Positions 42,873 through 50,958 of a stretch of 64,000 nt of DNA are shown here, piece after piece. Both the position numbers and the translations under genes were made by a program. Under the pieces are notes generated by a model, which worked only from the letters and a program-made list of their open reading frames with translations, was not told the origin of the DNA and ran no database searches. Origin of the DNA: Caballeronia pedi (lineage in GTDB: Bacteria; Pseudomonadota; Gammaproteobacteria; Burkholderiales; Burkholderiaceae); NCBI RefSeq assembly GCF_001544915.2, contig NZ_FCOE02000027.1, forward strand, positions 43,380 through 107,379, read 5' to 3'. Numbering within the stretch: position 1 is the first letter of the stretch; the number at the start of each line of letters is the position of its first letter.

Positions 42873-44234
42873 TCAGATCTCCACGACTTCAATCGGAAAC
42901 AGCGACTCGGCCGAGTCGATCTTCATCACGTGATAGACCGTGAACTTGCACACCGGACCGATCGGGTTCTCCGGCGGATTGAGCGGAATCGCGAAGTTGC
43001 CCGCCGTCGCCACCTGTCCCGGATACGGCGTGTGCAACACGTCGATGCGCACGCTGCTGCAAATCGCATTCGCCAGTTCCTGATTCGCCGCGGTCACTTC
43101 GCCGAGCAGGCCGATTTCATGCGGCACCGTGTTCGCGAGCGGCTCGAAGCTGCCCATCACGCCGTTCTTGCCGTACACGTGAAAGTTCAGCGTCGCTTCG
43201 CCCGAGCGCAGTTCGGGATACGTCTCGCGCGCTTCGTCCTTGATGCATGCGAGGAAATCGTCGATCTGCCCGATCAGGATCGGATCGCGAATCCCGCCGA
43301 TGAAAATCGTGCGCATGCCCACGACGCCCGCGCCTTCGAGTTTCACCGTGTAGTCGTCCGCGGGAATGAAGCGGCTGCCGCGCACGCGCACGGCGCGATC
43401 GGTGATCTGTTCGTAGGTCGCCTCGCGCAGATCGAGCACGCCGCCGGGTCCGGTCAGAAGATCGGGCCGGGTCTTTTCGTAGAGCGTGTGCGCGGCCACC
43501 GATGCGGGCGTGCAGCGCTCGCGCGGGTTCATCGGTTCCAGGTCGAAGCTGTCGCGGCGGATCGTGGCGAGAATCACCTTGCCTTTCGGCTCCGCGCAAT
43601 TCGCGCCGCATTCGACGATCTTGCCCATGTGCCAGTAGATGCCCGGATCGATGCCGTGCAGCATGCACAGGCCCGCGAACGGCGCCGGGTCATACGCGCG
43701 GCCCGCGATGATGATGTCGAGATCCGGATGCTCGCGCAACGCTTTTGCGAACGGCTCCGCGCCCATCTGCGCGACGATATGCGACGAAGCGCCGATGTCC
43801 GACACCTGCAGTTCCGGCGCCGATGCGCACGGCGTGATGCGGCCTTCGCCCAGCGCATCGCGCACGTACGACGGGTCCACGTCCGAATAGATCTTCGCGA
43901 CTTTGAAGCGATAACTCTCGCGCTGCGCGATCTCTGCGATCACATCGACCATGAAGTCCACATGCGCGCGAATGCCCGGGCCGCCTGCCGAACTGATGTA
44001 GATCGGAATCTTGCGCGTGGCGCAGGCTTCGAGCATCAGCGACAGATCGCGCAGATACGCTTCGCGCGTCACCAGCGTCTTGGGCAGGCCGAGCAGATAG
44101 GGGCCGGGGTCGGTGGAACCGCCATCGACGATCATCGCGTCGGGCTGCTGTTCGATGCCGCGCCAGAAGTCGGCGGCCGGGATGCCGTAGCCCAGGATGC
44201 CATTGGGCGTCAGGATCTTGATTTCGTCCTTCAT
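42873..44234 (-). CDS. AtuA-family (DUF1446) protein, copy 2
   Basis: A 453-residue DUF1446/AtuA protein, paralogue of the one at 32298 (blocks GILGYGIPA, DGGSTDPGPYLLG, SSAGGPGIRAH, NGVMGSFEPL). It is first in the operon AtuA-DUF4387-MFS-MBL hydrolase-nitroreductase and divergent from LysR 44341. GGAGACTTC precedes the start. Reaction unknown. Confidence 0.9.
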   Translation of the reverse strand: MKDEIKILTPNGILGYGIPAADFWRGIEQQPDAMIVDGGSTDPGPYLLGLPKTLVTREAYLRDLSLMLEACATRKIPIYISSAGGPGIRAHVDFMVDVIAEIAQRESYRFKVAKIYSDVDPSYVRDALGEGRITPCASAPELQVSDIGASSHIVAQMGAEPFAKALREHPDLDIIIAGRAYDPAPFAGLCMLHGIDPGIYWHMGKIVECGANCAEPKGKVILATIRRDSFDLEPMNPRERCTPASVAAHTLYEKTRPDLLTGPGGVLDLREATYEQITDRAVRVRGSRFIPADDYTVKLEGAGVVGMRTIFIGGIRDPILIGQIDDFLACIKDEARETYPELRSGEATLNFHVYGKNGVMGSFEPLANTVPHEIGLLGEVTAANQELANAICSSVRIDVLHTPYPGQVATAGNFAIPLNPPENPIGPVCKFTVYHVMKIDSAESLFPIEVVEI

Positions 44235-44293
44235 GAAGTCTCCGTTCTTTGATCGACTGTTGCCGAAATTATCGGGAACGGGACCGTGAAACT

Positions 44294-44334
44294 CTATTCG
44301 CTTTAGAATATGGATTTATAAGCCGGGGTTATAA
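44294..44334. promoter_or_regulatory. LysR-box candidate: CTATTCGCTTTA and TTATAA-N7-TTATAA
   Basis: CTATTCGCTTTA at 44294-44305 differs by one base from the block at 36319-36330 upstream of the paralogous LysR. TTATAA occurs at 44316-44321 and again at 44329-44334, just before the LysR start. AT-rich and between divergent genes. Confidence 0.5.
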
Positions 44335-44340
44335 ATCACC

Positions 44341-45303
44341 ATGTCGCGTGATGAGCGTTCCGTTACGGCAGAAAGCATCGACGCGATCGGCCTGCGTTTC
44401 GATCTCGTCGAGCTGGAGACCTTTCTCGCGGTGATCGAACTGGGCAGTTTCAGCGCGGCGGCGAAGAAAATGCATGTGTCGCAGCCGTCCGTGACGAACC
44501 GCGTCCAGCGGCTCGAATCGATGCTGAAGACCAGGCTCGTCGAGCGCACGACGCGGCGCGTGACGGCCACGCCCGACGGCGAGGAACTCGCGCGCCGCGC
44601 GAAACTCGCCCTCGAGGGTTTGCGCGAACTGCTACGGGATTTCCAGTTGCGGGCGGCGGCGTCGAAGCTGCGCACGGTGGTCGCAACCACGCCGATGCTC
44701 GCCGCCGTCGTGCTGCCTCAGCTCATCCAGTCGTTTCGCCAGGCCCATCCCGCGATGCAGATTCAGGTCAGGGACCTGCAATACGAAGATGTGCTCGCAT
44801 CGGTCGAATCGGGTCAGGCCGATCTCGCCGTGAGCGCGTTCGACGGCGACTCCAGCACGCTGCGATTCGAGCCGCTCGCGCTGGAGCCGATGCTCGTCGT
44901 GCTGCCGAGAGCGCATCCGCTCGCGGGCGCGAAGCACATCTCGCTCGAACAGCTCGCCGATTTGCCGCTCATGCTGCTCGACCGTTATGCGCTTTTGCAG
45001 ACGCGGCTGTCGGCGGAACTGGCCAAGCGCGGCTTGACGCTGAGCACGATCCAGCACGCGACCAATGTCGGCACGGTGCTCGGGCTCGTCGATGCGGGTC
45101 TGGGCGCGACCTTCCTGCCGCGCTACATGGCGCAGCGCTATTCGCTGGAATCACGCGCGACGCTCGACGTGACCGACATCGACCTGTCGCGCAACTTCGG
45201 TGTACTGGTGCGCGCGAAAGCGGACCTGAACCTGGCCTCGACGCTGTTTCTCGATCATCTGCGCGCGCACTTCGCGGCGACGCTGCGCGCTGATTCCGGC
45301 TGA
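44341..45303 (+). CDS. LysR-family regulator of set 2 (copy B)
   Basis: A 320-residue LTTR and paralogue of the protein at 36381 (shared FDLVELETFLAV, SQPSVT, RDLQYEDV, PLMLLDRY and DAGLGATFLPR). It is divergent from the AtuA-2 operon and its upstream region shares the CTATTYGCTTTA block. No good ribosome-binding site precedes the start (only GGGG 12 bases upstream). The gene abuts, convergently, the GntR gene with no spacer. Confidence 0.92.
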   Translation: MSRDERSVTAESIDAIGLRFDLVELETFLAVIELGSFSAAAKKMHVSQPSVTNRVQRLESMLKTRLVERTTRRVTATPDGEELARRAKLALEGLRELLRDFQLRAAASKLRTVVATTPMLAAVVLPQLIQSFRQAHPAMQIQVRDLQYEDVLASVESGQADLAVSAFDGDSSTLRFEPLALEPMLVVLPRAHPLAGAKHISLEQLADLPLMLLDRYALLQTRLSAELAKRGLTLSTIQHATNVGTVLGLVDAGLGATFLPRYMAQRYSLESRATLDVTDIDLSRNFGVLVRAKADLNLASTLFLDHLRAHFAATLRADSG

Positions 45304-46050
45304 CTACTTCGCCGCGCCTTTCGCTTTCTTCGGCGCGCGCGGCGGCACGGTCATCGAGGTCATCGCTTCGGGCACGGTCTGTCCGAGCGAGCGAAAGGTC
45401 GTATCGGTGATGATGCTGCGAAAGGTCTGCTCGGCGAAGTCCGGATCGCCCGACTTCAGCGCCTCGACGAACTCGTGATGATGATGCACGACGCTGCCGC
45501 TGCGCACTTCATAGTTCGCGTTGCCCTGCTGATAGAGCCGCACGAGCGAGCTGATGGAATGCCACGTGGTATGCAGCAGGTCGTTGTCGGCGAGCGTGCA
45601 GACGAGTTCGTGGAATTCCCAGTCGACATCGCGCAGCGCGGCGGCGTCGTGGCTCGCTTCGGCGCGCTCCAGATCCGCAAGCGATCGTTCCAGCATCGCG
45701 ATCACCTCCGGCTCATGACGGCAACGCGCCGCGACGAGCCGCGCCGCGAAGCCTTCCAGCACGGCGCGGATGCCCGTCATGCGTACGAAGTCGTCCTGCG
45801 ATACTTCGGCGACATAGGTGCCCTTGCCGCGAATGGTGAACACCAGGCCGTTCGCTTCGAGCGACTTGAGCGCCTCGCGCAGCGGCCCGCGACTCACGCT
45901 GAGCCGCTTGGCCAACTGTGTTTCGACGATGCGCTCGCCCGCCTTCAGATCGCCCGCGCGGATCGCGCTGACGATGCGGGCTTCGACGAGTTGCGGCAAC
46001 GACTGTTGCTGCGGCAGGTCCCATTTCTGATCGTGTGCGCTCATGGACAT
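45304..46050 (-). CDS. GntR-family regulator (FadR/FCD subfamily)
   Basis: A 248-residue regulator: wHTH at about 20-85 (IVETQLAKRLSVSRGPLREAL) and an all-helical FCD effector domain (about 95-225) with the metal/ligand histidines expected in the family. FCD regulators usually sense small carboxylates. It is the last gene of the CoA-transferase/CitE operon (50598 to 45304), which it probably controls. A perfect ACTGTCGACAGT palindrome near the operon promoter (50712) is a candidate operator. Starts at 46050 or 46044 are both possible; the ribosome-binding site is weak. Confidence 0.9.
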   Translation of the reverse strand: MSMSAHDQKWDLPQQQSLPQLVEARIVSAIRAGDLKAGERIVETQLAKRLSVSRGPLREALKSLEANGLVFTIRGKGTYVAEVSQDDFVRMTGIRAVLEGFAARLVAARCRHEPEVIAMLERSLADLERAEASHDAAALRDVDWEFHELVCTLADNDLLHTTWHSISSLVRLYQQGNANYEVRSGSVVHHHHEFVEALKSGDPDFAEQTFRSIITDTTFRSLGQTVPEAMTSMTVPPRAPKKAKGAAK

Positions 46051-46134
46051 GCGCCGTTTTGAGAAGACCCGGGAGGCGGCGCGCGGTGCACTGTTCGACG
46101 CGCCGGGCCGCTTGAAAAAGGAAGCGGAATCTTA

Positions 46135-47364
46135 TCAGATCGACCCTTCTTCCCTGAGCGTCGCGAGCTGTTCGGTGTCGAGGCCGAGCAAGCCGCGATA
46201 GACCTCGTCGTTGTGTTCGCCCAGATCCGGCCCGAGCCAGTCGACGCCGCCCGGCGTCGCGGAAAGACGCGGCACGACGTTCGGTATCGCCAGCTCGCCG
46301 ATCCGCGCGTCCTGCATGTACTTGATGTTCTCGCGCGCCGCGTACTGCGGGTCCTCGAAGATCTCGTCGACGCCATACACCGGGCCGCACGGCACCTGAA
46401 ACTGCTCGCAGCGCGCGAGCACTTCGTCGCGCGAAAACTGGGCAGTCCATTCGCCCACGGTGCGATCCACCTCCGCGCGATCGCGCTCGCGGCCCGAAAT
46501 ATGCCCCCACTTTCCGGTGCCCGCGACTTCGGGCATGTCCATCGCCTCGGCCAGACGCGCGAAGATCTTGTCGCTGGTGCAGGCGATCGCGATCCAGCGG
46601 CCGTCCCTGGTCGGATAGTGGCTGTGCGGCACGACGTTCACCGTGCCCGGACCCATGCGCTGGCGCACGAAGCCGTTCTGCTGATACGACGGCGCGAGTT
46701 CGTCGAGGATGCGGAAGATCGGCTCGTACAGGCCGATATCGACGAACTGCCCTTCGCCCGTGCGCTCGCGCGCCTGGATCGCGAGCAGCGCGCCGAGCGC
46801 GCCGTAGAGGCCGGCCATGTAGTCGGGAATCGTCGCGGAGCCGGGTGTGACCGGCGGCCGGTCCGGATAGCCCGCGAGAAACGACAGCCCGCCGAACGCA
46901 TTGCCGATGCGCCCGAAGCCCGGTCGATCGCGATACGGCCCGGTCTGCCCGAACCCCGAGATGCGTACCATGATGAGCCGCGGATTCACTTCATGCAGCA
47001 CGTCCCAGCCGAGGCCCCATTTTTCGAGCGTGCCCGGCTGAAAATTCTCGACGAGAATGTCCGCATCGGCGACGAGCTTCTTCAAGATCGCCGCGCCGCC
47101 GGGCTTGCGCAGATCGAGCGTGATCGACTTCTTGTTGCGGCATTCCGAGAGCCACGGCAGCGTGACGCCCGCTTCCGTCATCGATCCGAAGCGGCGCAGC
47201 GCGTCGCCCACGTCGGGCAGTTCGGCCTTGATGACCTCCGCGCCGAATTCGCCGAGCTGCGTCGAGCAGAACGGTCCCGCCAGAAAACTCGATACGTCGA
47301 TCACGCGGACGCCGTCGAGCGGACGAACAGTGCGCGTCGTTGATGCGGACGATGAAGCAGTCAT
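46135..47364 (-). CDS. CaiB/BaiF-type (class III) CoA transferase
   Basis: A 409-residue class III CoA transferase. LDGVRVIDVSSFLAGPFC, the ENFQPGTLEKWGLG block and Asp181 in PDYMAGLYGAL (the expected catalytic aspartate) are clear. It would move CoA from a donor such as succinyl-CoA to a carboxylic acid. The start at 47364 is set by CGGAGAA; the frame runs open to 47877 across the next gene. With the two CitE-like lyases around it, it suggests activation and cleavage of a dicarboxylic or hydroxy-acid. Confidence 0.93.
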   Translation of the reverse strand: MTASSSASTTRTVRPLDGVRVIDVSSFLAGPFCSTQLGEFGAEVIKAELPDVGDALRRFGSMTEAGVTLPWLSECRNKKSITLDLRKPGGAAILKKLVADADILVENFQPGTLEKWGLGWDVLHEVNPRLIMVRISGFGQTGPYRDRPGFGRIGNAFGGLSFLAGYPDRPPVTPGSATIPDYMAGLYGALGALLAIQARERTGEGQFVDIGLYEPIFRILDELAPSYQQNGFVRQRMGPGTVNVVPHSHYPTRDGRWIAIACTSDKIFARLAEAMDMPEVAGTGKWGHISGRERDRAEVDRTVGEWTAQFSRDEVLARCEQFQVPCGPVYGVDEIFEDPQYAARENIKYMQDARIGELAIPNVVPRLSATPGGVDWLGPDLGEHNDEVYRGLLGLDTEQLATLREEGSI

Positions 47365-47396
47365 GCCGATTCTCCGATTCAGATGGTCGAACAGAT

Positions 47397-48290
47397 TCAG
47401 GCCGCGTTCGCGCGCGCGTCGATCTGCGCGGCGAAGTCGAGCACGCGTTGCGCGCGGTACGCGACCGGGTAATCGATGAACGCGCCGTCCAGCCGGATCG
47501 ACGCGACGCCTTCGGCCTCCGCGCGCCTGAACGCCTCGACGACGGCGCGCGCGTGGCCGATCTCGGCGGCGCTCGGCGAGAACGCGCGGTTGACCGCATC
47601 GCACTGCGCCGGATGGATGCACAACTTGCCCTGGAAGCCCATGCCGCGCGCGCGGGCGGCCGAGCGCGCGAGACCGTCGGCGTCGTCCAGACGCACCCAT
47701 ACGGTGTCGACCGGCGCCTGCAGTCCCGCCGCGCGCGACGCCAGCACGAGCGCGCTGCGGTAGGTCTGCAGTTCGAACTCGTCGTCGCTCCAGACGAGGT
47801 TCATGTCGAGACAAAAGTCGCCCGCGCCGAACGCAAAGCGCTTGAGGCGCTGCACGCGCTGCGAGGCCGCGTTGCACAGCGCATCGATGACGGCGAAGCC
47901 CGCGCCCGTCTCGACGATCGGCATCAGCTCGACCGAGTTCGCGTCGAGGCCACGCTCGCGTTCGATCTGCGTGATGAGCCAGTCCGCCGTATGCAATTGC
48001 TCGACCGATTCGAGCTTCGGCAGCACGATGCCGTCGACGCCGCGCGCGACGACCGCCTGCAGATCGCCGAATGCGTACTCGGTGTCGAGCGCGTTGATGC
48101 GCACGTAACCGCGCGCCCGATGCGCACGCTGCAGCGCGTCGACGACCTGCGCGCGCGTCGCGACTTTCTCGCTGGCGGCGACGGCGTCTTCGAGATCGAG
48201 GATCGCGGCGTCGACATCGGCGGCGAGCGCTTTCTCGACGCGCCGCGCGTGGTTGCCGGGGACGAACAGGAATGTACGGGATAGCGCCAT
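47397..48290 (-). CDS. CitE-like HpcH/HpaI-family CoA lyase, copy 1
   Basis: A 297-residue CitE-fold lyase. SRTFLFVPGNH at the N-terminus, LDLEDAVA, MPIVETGAG and FGAGDFCLDM carry the expected Arg, Glu and Asp active-site and Mg2+ residues. Relatives cleave malyl-, citramalyl- or methylmalyl-CoA to acetyl- or propionyl-CoA plus a 2-oxo acid. The start at 48290 has GAGGAG seven bases upstream. It lies between the MFS carrier and the CoA transferase. Confidence 0.9.
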   Translation of the reverse strand: MALSRTFLFVPGNHARRVEKALAADVDAAILDLEDAVAASEKVATRAQVVDALQRAHRARGYVRINALDTEYAFGDLQAVVARGVDGIVLPKLESVEQLHTADWLITQIERERGLDANSVELMPIVETGAGFAVIDALCNAASQRVQRLKRFAFGAGDFCLDMNLVWSDDEFELQTYRSALVLASRAAGLQAPVDTVWVRLDDADGLARSAARARGMGFQGKLCIHPAQCDAVNRAFSPSAAEIGHARAVVEAFRRAEAEGVASIRLDGAFIDYPVAYRAQRVLDFAAQIDARANAA

Positions 48291-48301
48291 CGAATAGCTC
48301 C

Positions 48302-49729
48302 TCAAGATTTCTGATTCAATCCGGACTCCAGACTTTCGAGCGACCTGCCGCGCACGTTCGGACCGAGCGCGGCGAGCAGCACCGCCATCACGACATACGC
48401 GACACCGACCGACGACACCACATAGAACGGGTTCTTCAACGTGAGGAGCGCGGCCGCGACGGCGAACGGCGTGACGGCCGACGCGAGGCGTCCGATCAGC
48501 GCGGCCGTGCCGAGTCCGCGCAACCGCACGCCGGTCGGAAGAATTTCGGGAATGTACGTCGCGAAGCCGACCGACGAGATGAAGAAGATCGCCGCGACGA
48601 GAATCAGGCCCGTGATCATCAGGCCGGATGGCGACGTCTGCTGCGCGTACACGACGCCCGCTGCCGCCGCAACCAGCGCGGCGGCGACGAGCGCCCAGCG
48701 CCGCTCGATGCGATCCGCGAGCACGATGCCGAGCAGCGGCCCGATAAAGCCGCCCGTGAAGCTCACGGCGGCGAAGGTGAAGGTGCTGCCGAGCGTGAGG
48801 CCGCGCGAGACGAAGAGCGTCGGCAGCCAGCTGATCAGCACGAACAGCCCCGTGAGATGGCAGACGTTGAAGACGATCGCCAGCGCGAAGCGGCCGCGCA
48901 CGAGCGGCGAGACGAGCGCATCCCAGCCGAGATGGCGCGCCGGTTCGCGCCCGGGTTCGGCGTCGGGCAGCGGCTTGCCCTGTCGCACGATGGTCGCTTC
49001 GATGGCGTCGAGCACGCGCGCGGCTTCCTCGTCGCGCCCGACGGATGCGAGCCAGCGCGGCGACTCCGGCAAGAGCCGTTTGTTCGCGAACACGAGCAGC
49101 GCGGGAATCACCGAAAGCAGGAACAGGATGCGCCAGCCCACTTCGACATCCGTGTTCGGCACGATGAGCCGCGCCATCAGCGCGCCGAACGGCAGGCCGC
49201 CGTTGAGCAGCAGCGCGACCGCCGACTGGAAGCGTCCGCGATAGCGCTTCGGCGTGAACTCGTTGAGATACGCGTAACCGGTGACGGTCACGGTGCCGAT
49301 CGCAAAGAGGTTGAGGGTGCGGAACGTGAGCAGCATGCCGTAGCTCGTCGCGAGACCGCAGCCGACGCTCGACAGGCTGTACGCGAGCACGGTCGCCTGA
49401 AAGAGCCGCCGCCGTCCGATGCGGTCGCCGAGCAGGCCCGCCGCGATCGAGCCGAATGCGGCCGCGACGAGCGGCACCGAGATGAAGGTCGCCGTGGTCG
49501 CCGGCGTGAGCCAGCCGTGCTTGTGCAGCGCCGGAATCACGAAACCGGTCACGGTGAGGTCGTAGCCGTCGAAGAACATCGCGACGCCCAGGATCGCGAA
49601 CAGCACCCAATGAAAACGCGCGAGCGGCAGCCGCTCCAGCCGTCCCGCGATATTCAGCGCGGACGTGCGCGCATCGGCCACGGCGCCGACATCGGCCTCG
49701 TCATACGACGCCAGCGTTGCCTGCTTCAT
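48302..49729 (-). CDS. MFS transporter of the CoA-transferase operon
   Basis: A 475-residue carrier with about 12 membrane segments, of the aromatic acid/sugar-porter type (LLGDRIGRRRLFQ; RLLPESPRWLAS, a typical PESPR motif). The start overlaps the CitE-copy-2 stop (ATGA). It probably imports the acid that the CaiB-type enzyme activates. Confidence 0.92.
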   Translation of the reverse strand: MKQATLASYDEADVGAVADARTSALNIAGRLERLPLARFHWVLFAILGVAMFFDGYDLTVTGFVIPALHKHGWLTPATTATFISVPLVAAAFGSIAAGLLGDRIGRRRLFQATVLAYSLSSVGCGLATSYGMLLTFRTLNLFAIGTVTVTGYAYLNEFTPKRYRGRFQSAVALLLNGGLPFGALMARLIVPNTDVEVGWRILFLLSVIPALLVFANKRLLPESPRWLASVGRDEEAARVLDAIEATIVRQGKPLPDAEPGREPARHLGWDALVSPLVRGRFALAIVFNVCHLTGLFVLISWLPTLFVSRGLTLGSTFTFAAVSFTGGFIGPLLGIVLADRIERRWALVAAALVAAAAGVVYAQQTSPSGLMITGLILVAAIFFISSVGFATYIPEILPTGVRLRGLGTAALIGRLASAVTPFAVAAALLTLKNPFYVVSSVGVAYVVMAVLLAALGPNVRGRSLESLESGLNQKS

Positions 49730-50598
49730 GAGCTTCTCCCTTGAGCGAACGCCGCGACGTCGAGCATGCGCTGCATGCGCGGGACGAGATCGATCGCGAC
49801 GAATTCGCCATCGACGATGGCCGTGCCCTCACCGCTCGCTTTCACCGCCTCGAATGCATCGACGATGCGGCGGGCGCGCGCGGCTTCCGCTTCGGTAGGC
49901 GTGAAGGCGCGGTTGACCGCATCGACCTGCGCGGGATGGAACACGACCTTGCCGCTGAAGCCCAGCTCTTTCGCGCGCAACGCGTCCTCGTGCGTGCCGT
50001 GCGGATCGCGCAGGCCGTGCAGATACGGCGCGTCGATGGCGTCGCAGCCGATCGCGCCCGCCGCCGCGACGATCGTCGAGCGCGCCCACAGCAAGGCGGT
50101 CGGCGTGATCGCGGCGCCGGTTTCCATCGTGTAGTCGCCGGAGCCGAAGAAGAACGCGCAGCAACGCGCCGACGCATCGCCGATGGCGAGCGCGTTCAGC
50201 ACGCCGCGCGGCGTTTCCAGCGTGACGATGAGTTGCGGCGAGGCGCCGTGCCGGGCGAGCGCGTCGTCGAGCCAGCGCAACTGTTCCGGCGCTTCGACCT
50301 TCGGCACGAGCAGCGCGTCGCAGTGCGGGAGCGGGATCGCGTCGAGATCGCGCTGACACTCCGCCGTGCCCACCGCGTTGATGCGCACGACGCGTTCGCG
50401 TCCGCCGAAATCGAGCGCCGGCATCAGCCTGGCTAGATTTGCGCGCGCTTCGTCGCGGCGCGCGGGCGGCACGCCGTCTTCGAGATCGAAGACGAACGAG
50501 TCGACCGCTAGCTTCATCGCGCCCGCCATGCGGTCGGGACGATGCGCGGGCGTGATCAGCATCGAGCGGCGCATCCGGTGAGCGAGGGCGCGCGTCAT
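49726..50598 (-). CDS. CitE-like HpcH/HpaI-family CoA lyase, copy 2
   Basis: A 290-residue CitE-fold protein, distinct from copy 1 (MRRSMLITPAHRPDRM, FDLEDGVPP, VTLETPRGVLN, GSGDYTMETGA). The shared fold but low similarity suggests a different substrate or a different step. The start at 50598 has GGAGG five bases upstream. First gene of the five-gene operon that ends with the GntR regulator. Confidence 0.9.
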   Translation of the reverse strand: MTRALAHRMRRSMLITPAHRPDRMAGAMKLAVDSFVFDLEDGVPPARRDEARANLARLMPALDFGGRERVVRINAVGTAECQRDLDAIPLPHCDALLVPKVEAPEQLRWLDDALARHGASPQLIVTLETPRGVLNALAIGDASARCCAFFFGSGDYTMETGAAITPTALLWARSTIVAAAGAIGCDAIDAPYLHGLRDPHGTHEDALRAKELGFSGKVVFHPAQVDAVNRAFTPTEAEAARARRIVDAFEAVKASGEGTAIVDGEFVAIDLVPRMQRMLDVAAFAQGRSS

Positions 50599-50711
50599 CG
50601 CGGCCTCCGCTGCGATCGTGACGGGACTAAGAGCACGCGAAAGAGCATTCGATCGTCTCCTGAAGAAGCCCGCCGCGACGTTGTCAGCGAGTCTTTAATT
50701 CATTCTGTCAA

Positions 50712-50723
50712 ACTGTCGACAGT
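50712..50723. promoter_or_regulatory. Palindrome ACTGTCGACAGT, candidate GntR operator
   Basis: A perfect 12-bp palindrome about 115 bp upstream of the CitE-copy-2 start; another CTGTC copy lies at 50705-50709. FCD-type GntR proteins bind short palindromes of this kind (TNGTNNNACNA-like). The regulator gene is the last of the same operon. Confidence 0.45.
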
Positions 50724-50840
50724 CGGACGATAGGGGTAAACGCGCCGGAATCCGTTCGCCGCCGATGCCGCGCAAATCGCCGCAATGCCCGCCGCGCAAG
50801 GCTTTCCCGCTTGCTGCCGCAATCGCGATATGCAGGCGAT

Positions 50841-50855
50841 GCATAACAGGTATTC
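50841..50855. promoter_or_regulatory. Shared dyad GCATAACAGGTATTC, site 2
   Basis: One mismatch to the 15-bp dyad at 33755 and 52348; upstream GCGAT matches site 1 and downstream AAGCG matches site 3. It lies about 104 bp upstream of the MFS start. Confidence 0.6.
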
Positions 50856-50958
50856 AAGCGTGCGCGCCGCGCTCTCAATACGCTTCACGAACATCGACCC
50901 GCCGCCCACCAAGAGCGGGACATCCGTTTCATTCGCCTTGAATCACAGGAGACATTCC

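Larger units (their letters stand above)
50599..50958. other. 360-bp divergent control region
   Basis: No gene. It must hold promoters for the CitE/CaiB operon (minus strand) and the MFS/SDR/dehydrogenase operon (plus strand). Visible elements are the ACTGTCGACAGT palindrome at 50712-50723 with a CTGTC direct repeat just before it, and the shared dyad at 50841-50855. Confidence 0.6.

Noticed and set aside
27564..44234. Terpene (citronellol/geraniol) catabolism because of AtuA homologues
   Set aside because: No geranyl-CoA carboxylase, acyl-CoA dehydrogenases or other atu genes; context is FMN monooxygenases and hydrolases instead.
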